Positions 8,212 through 16,805 of a stretch of 64,000 nucleotides of DNA are shown piece after piece (the stretch's first letter is position 1; every line of letters starts with the position of its first letter). The notes below the pieces were generated by a model. It made no database searches. It saw nothing but the letters and a program-made list of their open reading frames with translations, and was not told the DNA's origin. This DNA is from Streptomyces iranensis (GTDB lineage Bacteria; Actinomycetota; Actinomycetes; Streptomycetales; Streptomycetaceae): assembly GCF_017874715.1 (NCBI RefSeq), contig NZ_JAGGLR010000012.1, positions 62,001 through 126,000 on the forward strand. The letters run 5' to 3'. A program made the translations under genes and the position numbers.

Positions 8212-9102
8212 TCAGCTGTCGAGGTTGAGCAGATAGGCCGGGTTGTCGCGGACCATGCGCCGCAGGTCCTTCTCCGGCAGGCCGAGGTCGAGCAGCGCCC
8301 CGGCGACCCGCAGCCACGCGTCCACCGGTTTCGGATTGACCGCCTGCCCGAAGTCCGAGGCCAGTACGGTGTGCTCGGGGCCGAGCGCCTCGATCCAGGT
8401 CAGCAGCCGCTTCGGATCCCTTTTCTGCATCCCCTCGGGGTCGTACATGCCGACCTCGTGCTCGACGAACGCGCCGAGTGCGATGAGCTCGCGGCACAGG
8501 TCGGGATCGGCGCCGATCACATAGTCGGGGTGGCTGACGACCATCCGCGTCATGCCGCGGTCCTTCGCGGCCCGGAACAGCGTGCGGATGTACTCGGGGT
8601 ACATATGACCGCCGTTGACAACGGCTTCCTGCTCCTTGATCTCGTCGAGTATCCCGGCCGCCTCGGGCTTCAGTTCCCCCCTGTCGTCGACGATGTCGAT
8701 GCGTTCCAGGGTCAGGGGCACGGTGGTGGTCGGGAACGCCCCGTCCTCGGGGTGGCAGTCGATGTGCCGGCCCGAGGAGATGGTCGGGAACCAGACGACC
8801 TTGCCGCCCATGCGCAGACACATGCGCACCGCGTGCACATTGAGACCGCCGACGGTGCTGTTGAGGGCGATGCCACCGTAGGCGGACGCGGCGACCCCGG
8901 CCAGGCGTCCCCTCATCGCCAGAATGTCCATCTGGGTGTTGTGGTGGTGGGACTTCGCGACCATGGCGCGCATCCCGATCCGGGCACCGTCCTGCGCGGC
9001 TTCGACGTGGTCGAAGCGCCGGGGAAACGGGCTGGGGCCGGAGTGGACATGCATGTCGACCAGGCCGTCCAGGACGGCGGCGATGGCAGGACGTTCCCTC
9101 AT
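8212..9102 (-). CDS. Amidohydrolase/PHP-like metal-dependent hydrolase (DUF6282-like), first gene of operon
   Basis: 296 residues. The N-terminus has DMHVHSGPSPFPRRFD, an HxH metal motif. Then come AKSHHHNTQMD, TISSGRHIDCHPEDG and a C-terminal DFGQAVNPKP, so the His and Asp ligands fall in the order expected for amidohydrolase-like TIM barrels. A TIM-barrel hydrolase, lactonase or decarboxylase is the natural reading, and the name DUF6282 is from memory. It heads the operon; the 195-base upstream region is shared with the divergent MFS gene and contains a probable IclR site. The sequence preceding ATG 9102 contains a GAGG/TCTCC purine-pyrimidine stretch with an acceptable ribosome binding site. 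Confidence 0.75.
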   Translation of the reverse strand: MRERPAIAAVLDGLVDMHVHSGPSPFPRRFDHVEAAQDGARIGMRAMVAKSHHHNTQMDILAMRGRLAGVAASAYGGIALNSTVGGLNVHAVRMCLRMGGKVVWFPTISSGRHIDCHPEDGAFPTTTVPLTLERIDIVDDRGELKPEAAGILDEIKEQEAVVNGGHMYPEYIRTLFRAAKDRGMTRMVVSHPDYVIGADPDLCRELIALGAFVEHEVGMYDPEGMQKRDPKRLLTWIEALGPEHTVLASDFGQAVNPKPVDAWLRVAGALLDLGLPEKDLRRMVRDNPAYLLNLDS

Positions 9103-9211
9103 AGGAGACCACCTCGGTTCGCATTGTGAATTCGTGTTTCACTGTAGACCGCAAGTCAACCCCGTGCAGCAGTCTTGTGCGACGCAAGTCACAACTTTAG
9201 GGTGGTCAGCA

Positions 9212-9226
9212 GTTCGCTTCGTGAAC
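9212..9226. promoter_or_regulatory. Probable IclR operator in the divergent operon/MFS promoter region
   Basis: GTTCGCTTCGTGAAC. Its reverse complement differs at one base from GTTCACGAAGTGAAC, found at 11584-11598 upstream of the neighbouring IclR gene. The site lies 110 bases from the operon start and 72 bases from the MFS start. A related inverted repeat, GTGAA-N7-TTCAC, is at 9126-9142, close to the operon start. Confidence 0.68.
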
Positions 9227-9297
9227 ACGCAGTTCGCAACGCGCCGCATGTGGCACCTCAGAGCTGCGGGCAGCCAGCAACCGATCCGGAGGACGCG

Positions 9298-10677
9298 ATG
9301 TCCCCACTGCCCCCCGCAGAGCAGCAGTCGGCGACCTTGGACGACGACGCTCGCCCGAACACCCCGCACGGTCCGGACACCGCCAGGGCGCGCGCCGCGG
9401 TGCGTGGCGGGGCGTTCGCCTACTTCGTCGACCAATTCGACATCTATCTGCCGATCGTGGTGCTCGCGCCCGCGACGGACTACTTCCAGTCGGCGCATCT
9501 GAGCGCGAGCACCACGGCCCTGCTCGCATCGCTGGTGTTCGCGTCGACGCTCATCGGCCGCCCGCTCGGCGCGATCATCTTCGGCCACTTCGCCGACACG
9601 GTCGGGCGCAAGCGCACCACGCTCGTCGCGGTCGGCGGCTTCGGCGTCATCACGCTGATCACCGCGTGTCTGCCGGGCCACGAGACGATCGGGACCTGGT
9701 CGGTCGGCCTGCTGATCGCGCTGAGATTCATCGACGGGATCTTCCTCGGCGGTGAGTACACCACCGCGGTGCCCCTGGCGATGGAGTGGAGCCCACGGCA
9801 CAAGCGCGGCCTCAACGCCTCGCTCATCACCTCCACCTCCCCCGCCGCTTACGCGATGATCGCCGCGCTCACCCTGCTGTTGCTGCAAGCGCTGCCGTCC
9901 ACCGGACTGCACAGCGCTTATGTGCAGTGGGGCTGGCGGATACCCTTCCTGGTCGGCGCGGTGCTGGCGGCCCTGTTGTTCCGTTACTACCTCACGCAGG
10001 TGCACGAGCCGCCGCCCGAGTACACCGGGGAGCGGCACAAACTGCCGTTGGCCCGGCTGCTGGTGCGCTACCCGAAATCGCTGGCCCAGGTGTTCGTGCT
10101 GATGACCGGCACCTGGCTGGCCACCAATATGGAGGCCGCCGTGACCCCCGGGCAGCTCAAGGAGCACCTTCTGCTCTCGAGCAAGCAGGTCACGCTGACC
10201 ATGCTCGTGATCAACGTCTCCGCCGCGCTGTCCTACCCCCTCTTCGGGCTGCTGTCCCAGCGCATCGGGAGGCGGCGGTTCTACATCGGCTACGGTCTGT
10301 CGGTCATGGTGATCGGCGCCGGTTCATACGCGCTGCTGATGGTCTCCGACGGTGGCCTGGGGACGGCCCTCGGCTGGGGTGTCATGATCGGCGTCTTCAC
10401 CGTCGGCACATTCGGCCCGATCGCCGCGTATCTGACCGAGCGGTTCCCGGCGAGCATCCGCTCCACGGGCTACGGCGTCGGGTACAGCCTCGCGCTCATC
10501 GCGCCGGCGTTCTACCAGTTCTATCTGCGGCAATTCGACGGCGTCATGCCGTCGCACCTCGCCCCGGCCGTCCTGATCGCGCTCGCCGGCGCACTGATCG
10601 CGTTCGGTGGCTTCCTCGGCCCGGAGACCAGGGACGTCGACATGGCCGATGACAGCACGATCCCGAAATTGGCCTGA
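9298..10677 (+). CDS. MFS transporter (metabolite:H+ symporter type)
   Basis: 459 residues with about 12 predicted membrane segments. After a hydrophilic head, FAYFVDQFDIYLPIVVLAP begins helix 1. The cytoplasmic loop motif GHFADTVGRKRTT is the MFS G-x-x-x-D-x-x-G-R-K/R signature. FLGGEYTTAVPLAMEW matches the sialate/aromatic-acid/MHS group. Start ATG 9298 has GGAGG eight bases upstream; earlier in-frame codons lack one. It is divergent from the six-gene operon and probably imports that operon's substrate. The stop lies inside a 16-base tandem duplication. Confidence 0.9.
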   Translation: MSPLPPAEQQSATLDDDARPNTPHGPDTARARAAVRGGAFAYFVDQFDIYLPIVVLAPATDYFQSAHLSASTTALLASLVFASTLIGRPLGAIIFGHFADTVGRKRTTLVAVGGFGVITLITACLPGHETIGTWSVGLLIALRFIDGIFLGGEYTTAVPLAMEWSPRHKRGLNASLITSTSPAAYAMIAALTLLLLQALPSTGLHSAYVQWGWRIPFLVGAVLAALLFRYYLTQVHEPPPEYTGERHKLPLARLLVRYPKSLAQVFVLMTGTWLATNMEAAVTPGQLKEHLLLSSKQVTLTMLVINVSAALSYPLFGLLSQRIGRRRFYIGYGLSVMVIGAGSYALLMVSDGGLGTALGWGVMIGVFTVGTFGPIAAYLTERFPASIRSTGYGVGYSLALIAPAFYQFYLRQFDGVMPSHLAPAVLIALAGALIAFGGFLGPETRDVDMADDSTIPKLA

Positions 10678-10693
10678 CCCGAAATCGGCCTGA
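10662..10693. repeat. 16-bp tandem duplication across the MFS stop codon
   Basis: Two abutting 16-base copies (CCCGAAATTGGCCTGA and CCCGAAATCGGCCTGA) differ at one position. The first contains the in-use stop codon. This is probably a replication-slippage duplication without function. Confidence 0.8.
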
Positions 10694-10735
10694 CCCGGCG
10701 CCACCCGGCCCGGCTCCGCGCGGCCCGCGGCTGCC

Positions 10736-11542
10736 CTACACCGCCCGCCGGCCGAAGTCGTCGGGCCGGTAGTGGCCGCCGAGTTCGTGGGTGAGCGCAC
10801 GCGCGGTGTCGACGATGACACTCAACTCGGGGGCGTCGTCGGACATCGAGAGGGTGTTGTCCGGGCCGACGATCGCGATCGTGGCACAGATGCCGTCCTC
10901 GTCGAACACGGGCGCTCCCACCGCGACGACTCCGGGAGTGCTCATCGCGGAGCAGTGGCCCGCGGTACGAACCCGCTCGACGTCGGCGCGCAGTTCCTCC
11001 CGTGCCTGGCCCGACAGATTCGCCATCAGCCGTTCCATGGACAGCTGGTCGGCGTGGTACGCGAGGAAGACCTTGCTCTGCGCCGAATCCAGCGGCAGAT
11101 GACTGCCCACCCGTACGGACACCACGACCACGGTTGAGATGTTCTCCTCGACCCGGGAGACCACCGGCCCGGTGAGGCCCCAGAGGCTGAGCACCACGGT
11201 CGTCTGCGTGGCCCGCGCGAGCGCCTTCATATGGCGCGGGGCGAGGTTGATGACACTGCGGTGACCGATGGCGAAGGCGCCGAGTTGCAGCAGCAGACCA
11301 CCGGGCACATAGCTGCCCTCGGCATTGCGCTCGAGCAGCCCCGCCGCGACCAGGGACGTGCAGTACCGGTACGCGGTGGTGCGGTTCAGGCCGAGCCGCT
11401 CGGCCACCTCGACGGCGGTCACTTCCGGAGTGGCGGGCTCGAACAGCGACAGGATCTGGCTGACCCTGCTCACCGCCTGGATATCGGCTTGGTCGCCCCG
11501 GTCCGCGCGCGCGGCATCGGACGGCCTCGTCGACTTGCTCAT
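10736..11542 (-). CDS. IclR-family transcriptional regulator
   Basis: 268 residues. Residues about 20-75 form the IclR winged helix (AVSRVSQILSLFEP, then AVEVAERLGLNRTTAYRYCTSLVAAGLLER). The remainder is the effector domain, with TVVLSLWGLTGPVVSRVEEN and the closing GICATIAIVGPDN. It is convergent with the MFS gene. A near-perfect palindrome 42 bases upstream of its start recurs in the divergent promoter region of the six-gene operon, so I infer autoregulation and control of operon and importer. The effector is probably the substrate or an early intermediate. Confidence 0.92.
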   Translation of the reverse strand: MSKSTRPSDAARADRGDQADIQAVSRVSQILSLFEPATPEVTAVEVAERLGLNRTTAYRYCTSLVAAGLLERNAEGSYVPGGLLLQLGAFAIGHRSVINLAPRHMKALARATQTTVVLSLWGLTGPVVSRVEENISTVVVVSVRVGSHLPLDSAQSKVFLAYHADQLSMERLMANLSGQAREELRADVERVRTAGHCSAMSTPGVVAVGAPVFDEDGICATIAIVGPDNTLSMSDDAPELSVIVDTARALTHELGGHYRPDDFGRRAV

Positions 11543-11583
11543 GGGAGCCTCCGCCGGATGGTGATCGAGGGGCTGACACGCAT

Positions 11584-11598
11584 GTTCACGAAGTGAAC
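11584..11598. promoter_or_regulatory. Probable IclR autoregulatory operator
   Basis: GTTCACGAAGTGAAC: 6-base inverted arms around GAA, 42 bases upstream of the iclR-type start. It matches 14 of 15 bases of the inverted site at 9212-9226. Confidence 0.65.
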
Positions 11599-11765
11599 CT
11601 GATGGTCAGACTACCCGAGTCGACTGGTCCGCCACTGCCGGGAGCCGCCTGACCGGGCGTCGGCATGGCACGACGGTGATCGCTGCGTGCTCCGTGGGGT
11701 GTGCGTCCCGTGGGAATGGTTCCGTCCTGGCCCTTGACGGTGGGTGAAGCTCACGCCAGAGTTCG

Positions 11766-11792
11766 TTAATGCGCATTAGTAATGCGCATTAA
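11766..11792. promoter_or_regulatory. Nested double palindrome, probable LacI-type operator
   Basis: Two copies of the perfect 12-base palindrome TAATGCGCATTA (11767-11778 and 11780-11791) with centres 13 bases apart. The whole 27-base block is itself an inverted repeat about the G at 11779. It is AT-rich against a GC-rich background and has the central CG typical of LacI-family operators. It lies 29 bases before the LacI-type start at 11821. Confidence 0.75.
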
Positions 11793-11820
11793 CAGATCGG
11801 TGAGCGAGGGGACCTCAGGG

Positions 11821-12927
11821 GTGGATCAGCCGAAGAAGCGGGCGAAACCGGGACGAAACCCCGGTTCCGCGAGCCGTACGTCACGGCCGCGGCAGGCCGA
11901 GGTGGCCGGGCTCGCCGGAGTGTCGCAGGCGACGGTGTCACTGGTCCTGTCGGCGCGCGGCGACGGCAAAGCCGCCGCGATCTCCGAGGAGACCCGGCAG
12001 CGCGTCCTCGACGCGGCCCGCAGTCTCGGCTACGTGCCGGACCCGGCGGCCCGGCGGCTGGCGGCGGCCAGCAACAACCTGCTGGGCGTCTTCAGCTTCA
12101 CCGCCACTTTCCCGACCGATGTACAGCACTCGTACTACCCGTTCCTGGTGGGCGTGGAGCAGGAGGCGGCGGCCCGGGGCTACGACCTGGTGCTGTTCAC
12201 GGGGTCGAGCACCGGTGGCGCGGGCGCCGCGGGACCGGACGCGCTGAGCCGGGTCCGGCTGGCCGACGGCTGCCTCTTCCTCGGCCGGCACGTACCGCGC
12301 GCCGAACTGAAGCGGCTCGTCGCCGACGGGTTTCCGGTGGTGCATCTGGGCCGCCGCGAGGAGTTGGAGGGGCTGGCCTGGGTCGGCGCCGACTATGTCA
12401 GCGCCAGCCGTGAAGTCGTCGCCCATCTGGCCGAGTTGGGCCACCGGCGGATCGTGCTCGTACGGGAGGACGACGACGCGCCCCCGTCCACCGACCGTCA
12501 GCAGGGCTTCCTGGACGGCCTGGCGGCGGCGGGCATCGCGGGCGGTCCCGGCGCGGTGCTGCGCTGCGCCGATCCGGCACCTGAGCTGACCGCGCGGCGC
12601 GTGCGGGCCCTGGTCGCGGACGGGGTGACCGCGTTCGTGGCCGAGGAGACCGACACGGGGGCGGCGTGGCGGGCGCTGAACGCCGCCGTCCGGGATGCCG
12701 GGCTCAGCTGCCCGAGCGATGTCTCGCTGGGGCTGCTCGGGAGCCCGCCCGCCGACCTCGCCGCCCGGCCCGTGCCGATGGGGTTCGACATCCCCCGGCA
12801 CCGGCTCGGCGCCGCGGCCGTCCGGCTGCTCGCCGCGCTCGTGGCCGGCGAGGAGGCGCGGGAGCCGTTGGTGGCCTGCGAGTTCCGTGCGGGCGAGACG
12901 GCGGGCCCGCCCGTCCCGCCACCGTAG
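11821..12927 (+). CDS. LacI-family transcriptional regulator
   Basis: About 368 residues. The helix-turn-helix is at roughly 25-47 (AEVAGLAGVSQATVSLVLS), followed by the hinge-helix region SLGYVPDPAARRLAAASNNLLG and a periplasmic-binding-protein-like effector domain. I place the start at GTG 11821, preceded by GAGGGG. The in-frame ATG at 11782 lies inside the palindromic operator and has no ribosome binding site. It is the first gene before a five-gene set on the same strand, so it probably controls itself and that operon. The ligand is unknown. The C-terminus is intact. Confidence 0.9.
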   Translation: MDQPKKRAKPGRNPGSASRTSRPRQAEVAGLAGVSQATVSLVLSARGDGKAAAISEETRQRVLDAARSLGYVPDPAARRLAAASNNLLGVFSFTATFPTDVQHSYYPFLVGVEQEAAARGYDLVLFTGSSTGGAGAAGPDALSRVRLADGCLFLGRHVPRAELKRLVADGFPVVHLGRREELEGLAWVGADYVSASREVVAHLAELGHRRIVLVREDDDAPPSTDRQQGFLDGLAAAGIAGGPGAVLRCADPAPELTARRVRALVADGVTAFVAEETDTGAAWRALNAAVRDAGLSCPSDVSLGLLGSPPADLAARPVPMGFDIPRHRLGAAAVRLLAALVAGEEAREPLVACEFRAGETAGPPVPPP

Positions 12928-12991
12928 CGACCGGCACCGGGGCAACTCCGGTGCCATGGAACGAAGTTCAGTCACGACCACGAGGAGCACG

Positions 12992-14590
12992 GTGATACCC
13001 CAGCCAGACATCCTGATCGTCGGTGGCGGCCTCGGCGGCGTCGCCGCCGCACTCGCCGCCTGCCGCGCGGGCCGGCGCGTGGTGATGACCGAGGAGACCG
13101 ACTGGATCGGTGGGCAGTTGACGGCGCAGGCCGTGCCGCCGGACGAGCACCCGTGGGTGGAGCGGTTCGGCACGACGGCGACGTACCGGGCCCTGCGCGA
13201 GGGCATCCGGGCCTACTACCGGCAGTGGTATCCGCTGCGGGGCGAAGCACTCGGGCTCACGGATCTCAACCCGGGCGCCGGGCGCGTCAGCAAACTGTGC
13301 CACGAGCCGCGCGTCGCGCTCGCCGTCCTGGAGGCGATGCTCGCGCCCCACCGGGCCTCCGGGCTGCTGACCGTCCTGACCGAGCACCGGGCCGTCTCCG
13401 CCGAGCACGACAACGATGCCATCACGGCCGTCACGGTACGGGACCTGCGCGGTGGCACCCTGCGCACCCTCGCCGCCCCCTACGTCATCGACGCCACCGA
13501 GACCGGTGAGCTGCTCGAGCTGGCCGGTGTGGAGCACGCGAGCGGGGCCGAGTCGCATGCCGAGTTCGGGGAGCCGCACGCCCCCGCCCAGGCCCAGCCC
13601 GGTAACCAGCAGGGCATCACGGTGTGCTTCGCGCTCTCCCACCACGAGGGCGAGGACCATACCATCGACCGGCCCGGGACCTATGACTTCTGGCGCGCCT
13701 ACCGCCCCGAATTCTGGCCGGGGCCGCTGCTCGGGTTCGAGGCTCCCGACCCGCGGACGCTGGAGTCCGTCCCGCGTACGTTCGTGCCCAACCCCGCACT
13801 GGATCCGCTGGATGTCAGCGCGGACCAGAGCGCGGACGCCGGGGACAAGGAGCTGTGGGGTTTCCGCCGGATCCTGGCCCGCAAGCTGCACCGGCCCGGG
13901 GCCTTCGACTCGGACATCACGCTGGTCAACTGGCCCCTGAACGACTACTGGCGGAAGCCCTTCATCGGCCAGGAGGCCGAAGCGCTGTGCGAGGCACGGC
14001 AGTTGTCGCTGTCCGTCCTGTACTGGCTGCAGACCGAGGCACCGCGCGCGGACGGTGGCACCGGGTTCCCCGGGCTGCGCATCCGCCCCGATGTGACGGG
14101 CACGGCGGATGGACTCGCCAAGGCGGCCTATGTACGCGAATCGCGGCGCGTCAAGGCGGTGACGACCGTCGTCGAGCAGGACGTCGCCATCGACGTCGTG
14201 GGACCGTACGGCACCAAGCACTACCGGGACTCGGTCGGGGTCGGGGGCTACCGCATCGATCTGCACCCCTCGACCGGCGGCGACACCTACATCGACATCG
14301 GCTCGGTGCCGTTCGAGATCCCGCTGGGCGCGATGGTCCCGCGCCGGGTGCGGAACCTGCTGCCCGGCGGCAAGAACATCGGCACGACGCACATCACCAA
14401 CGGCTGCTACCGCCTGCACCCCGTGGAATGGAACGTCGGCGAGGTCGCGGGAGCGCTCGCCGCGCACTGTCTGGCCGAGGACGTGGAGCCGCACCAGGTG
14501 CAGGCGGACGACAAGCGGTTCGAGGAGTTCGCGCGGGTGCTGGACCGGGCGGGCGTGCAAAGGAGCTGGCCCGACGTCCGCGGCTACTGA
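12992..14590 (+). CDS. FAD-dependent oxidoreductase (FAD_oxidored family)
   Basis: About 532 residues. The N-terminal dinucleotide fold reads PDILIVGGGLGGVAAALAACRAG with a following acidic residue. TEETDWIGGQLTAQ and a late LLPGGKNIGTTHITNGCYRLHPVEWNVGE are the flavin and substrate segments typical of PF12831-type proteins, which are often misnamed xanthan lyase. I favour GTG 12992, five bases after CGAGGAG; ATG 12956 is in frame but has a weaker signal. It is the first enzyme after the LacI gene. The likely role is oxidation of a hydroxylated substrate such as a sugar acid; the substrate is not inferable. Confidence 0.85.
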   Translation: MIPQPDILIVGGGLGGVAAALAACRAGRRVVMTEETDWIGGQLTAQAVPPDEHPWVERFGTTATYRALREGIRAYYRQWYPLRGEALGLTDLNPGAGRVSKLCHEPRVALAVLEAMLAPHRASGLLTVLTEHRAVSAEHDNDAITAVTVRDLRGGTLRTLAAPYVIDATETGELLELAGVEHASGAESHAEFGEPHAPAQAQPGNQQGITVCFALSHHEGEDHTIDRPGTYDFWRAYRPEFWPGPLLGFEAPDPRTLESVPRTFVPNPALDPLDVSADQSADAGDKELWGFRRILARKLHRPGAFDSDITLVNWPLNDYWRKPFIGQEAEALCEARQLSLSVLYWLQTEAPRADGGTGFPGLRIRPDVTGTADGLAKAAYVRESRRVKAVTTVVEQDVAIDVVGPYGTKHYRDSVGVGGYRIDLHPSTGGDTYIDIGSVPFEIPLGAMVPRRVRNLLPGGKNIGTTHITNGCYRLHPVEWNVGEVAGALAAHCLAEDVEPHQVQADDKRFEEFARVLDRAGVQRSWPDVRGY

Positions 14591-14672
14591 CCGGCCGCCC
14601 TCGACCGGTCCCCCTTCGACCGGTCCCCCCTTCGGCAACATACGCACGTCAACGCACAAGGAGGTGCCCGAC

Positions 14673-16805
14673 ATGTCCCCTGACCGTCGCGTCCGCGTCG
14701 GTATCGACGTGGGCGGCACGTTCACGGACGCCGTGGCCGTCGATGCCGCGACGCTCGAACTGGTGGGCCAGGTGAAAGTGCCCACCAGCCACCACCATGA
14801 GGACGGCGTCGCACACGGCATCGTCCAGGCGCTCGGCCGTCTCCTCGAACAGGCCGGGCGCACCCCGGCCGACGTCACGTTCCTGGCGCACGGCACGACC
14901 CAGGCCACGAACGCGCTCCTGGAGGGCGATGTGGCGAAGGTCGGGCTCATCGGGATCGGCACGGGGGCGGGTGCCGTGTTCACCCGGCGCCTCGCCGCGT
15001 TCGGGAAACTGGAAGTCGCCCCGGGCAAGCGGCTTCCGCTGGTGTACGCGCATGTGGCGGACCCGTTCGACGGCGACGCGGTGCGGGCGGCCGTGACCCG
15101 CGTACAGGAGGAGGGCGCCCAAGTCATCGTGGCCACCGAGCCGTTCGGGGTGGACCGGCCCGAAGGGGAGCAGGCCGTGCTCGACGTGGCGCGGTCCACG
15201 GGGCTGCCGGTCGCGGCGGCACACGAGATCACATCGCTGTACGGGCTGCACAAGCGGACCCGTACCGCCGTGGTGAACGCGGCGATCCTGCCGCGCATGC
15301 TGGCCACGGCCGATCTCGTCGACTCCTCCATCACCAAGGCCGGGGTCACGGCGCCGCTGATGGTGATGCGGTGCGACGGCGGTGTCATGTCGCTGGACGA
15401 GATGCGGCGCCGCCCGCTGCTGACGGTCCTGTCGGGGCCCGCGGCGGGTGTGGCGGGGGCGCTGATGCGGGAGCGGATCAGCGAGGGGGTGTTCCTGGAG
15501 ACGGGTGGCACGTCGACGGACATCAGTGTGGTGCGACGCGGCAAGGTGGCGGTGCGGCATGCGACGATCCTCGGCCGGGCGTCGTACCTCAACGCCCTGG
15601 ATGTGCGCACCGTCGGTGTCGGTGGCGGGTCCATGGTGCGGGTCTCTGCGGGGAAGGTCACGGGCGTGGGTCCGCGCAGCGCGCACATCGCCGGGCTTCC
15701 CTACGCCTGTTTCGCCTCGCTCGACGAGCTGCGGGACGCGAAGGTCTCCACGGTGCGGCCGATGGACGGCGACCCCGGCGACCATGTGGTCCTGGACGCG
15801 GCGGGCGGCCGGTTCGCCGTGACGATGACGTGCGCGGCGAACGCGCTCGGCCGGGTCCCCGAGAGCGACTTCGCGCGCTGCGACCCGGAGGCGGCGCGGG
15901 CGGCGCTCGCCCCGCTCGCCGCCCTGCTCGGCATGGATGTGGCGGGCGCGGCGCGGGCCGTGCTGGACGCGGGGACGGCGTCGGTGCGGGCGGTCGTGGA
16001 CACGATGATCCGCGACTACCGGCTCGGCCGGGAGACCGCCGTCCTGGTGGGCGGGGGCGGCGGAGCGGCGGCCGTGACCCCGCATCTGGCCCGCGCCGCC
16101 GGTCTGGAAGGGCGCATCGCCCGTCACCACGAGGTCATCAGCCCGATCGGGGTGGCGCTCGCGCTGGTCCGCGAACAGGTCGAGCGGATCATCCCCGGCG
16201 CCACCCAGGAGCACATCCTCGCCGTGCGCGCCGAGGCCGAGCGGGCGGTCGTCGCGCAGGGCGCGGCGGCCGACGGCGTGGAGGTCGAGGTGACGGTCGA
16301 CCCGCAGACCAGCACCGTACGGGCCGTCGCCACCGGCGCGACCGAGCTACGCACACGGGACCGGACGCACCGCGCCGACGACGCCGAGCGGCTGCGCGCG
16401 GCCGCCACCAGTCTCAAGGCACAGGAGACCCGGGTGAGGATCCTGGCCGGCACGGACGCGTACACGGTGTACGGCACGGAGGTGCGGCGCCGGCTGCGGG
16501 CGGGGCGGCAGCCGGTGCGGGTCGTGGACGCGGACGGGGTGGTGCGGCTCGGAGTGTCCGACGCTCGGGTGCGGACGACGACCGTGGGCGCGGCCGGCGA
16601 GGTGCTCGCCTCACTGGTGCGGGAGTCCACCTCGTACGGCGACGGCGGGGTGCGGGCGCCCGCGGTGCGCCTGCTGGTGGGCGGCCGGATCGCGGATCTG
16701 TCCGGGGTGCTCGAACCCGAAGCGCTGCTCGCGCTGGCCCGCAGCGAGTTGCGTACGCGCGCGGCCGACGAGCCGGTGGTCGCGGTCGTGGAGTCCCGCG
16801 CATGA
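14673..16805 (+). CDS. Hydantoinase/oxoprolinase family protein (HyuA-like)
   Basis: 710 residues. The actin-like ATPase start GIDVGGTFTDAV is at residues 10-21, followed by HGTTQATNALLEG, SGPAAGVAGA, ETGGTSTDISVV and VGVGGGS. VGGGGGAAAVTPHLA closes the nucleotide site. HyuA-type proteins hydrolyse ATP to activate and open lactams or carboxylate ketones, normally with a HyuB partner. No HyuB gene is near, so this one may act alone or with another partner. AAGGAGGTG precedes ATG 14673 by six bases. The stop overlaps the next start (ATGA), so the downstream protein is co-translated. Confidence 0.9.
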   Translation: MSPDRRVRVGIDVGGTFTDAVAVDAATLELVGQVKVPTSHHHEDGVAHGIVQALGRLLEQAGRTPADVTFLAHGTTQATNALLEGDVAKVGLIGIGTGAGAVFTRRLAAFGKLEVAPGKRLPLVYAHVADPFDGDAVRAAVTRVQEEGAQVIVATEPFGVDRPEGEQAVLDVARSTGLPVAAAHEITSLYGLHKRTRTAVVNAAILPRMLATADLVDSSITKAGVTAPLMVMRCDGGVMSLDEMRRRPLLTVLSGPAAGVAGALMRERISEGVFLETGGTSTDISVVRRGKVAVRHATILGRASYLNALDVRTVGVGGGSMVRVSAGKVTGVGPRSAHIAGLPYACFASLDELRDAKVSTVRPMDGDPGDHVVLDAAGGRFAVTMTCAANALGRVPESDFARCDPEAARAALAPLAALLGMDVAGAARAVLDAGTASVRAVVDTMIRDYRLGRETAVLVGGGGGAAAVTPHLARAAGLEGRIARHHEVISPIGVALALVREQVERIIPGATQEHILAVRAEAERAVVAQGAAADGVEVEVTVDPQTSTVRAVATGATELRTRDRTHRADDAERLRAAATSLKAQETRVRILAGTDAYTVYGTEVRRRLRAGRQPVRVVDADGVVRLGVSDARVRTTTVGAAGEVLASLVRESTSYGDGGVRAPAVRLLVGGRIADLSGVLEPEALLALARSELRTRAADEPVVAVVESRA

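Noticed and set aside
11782..11820. ATG 11782 as the start of the LacI regulator
   Set aside because: It lies inside the palindromic operator and has no ribosome binding site. GTG 11821 has GAGGGG at proper spacing and gives a normal LacI N-terminus.
12968..15688. A 906-codon minus-strand open frame
   Set aside because: It is antisense to the FAD oxidoreductase and HyuA-like genes, which have clear motifs, starts and ribosome binding sites.
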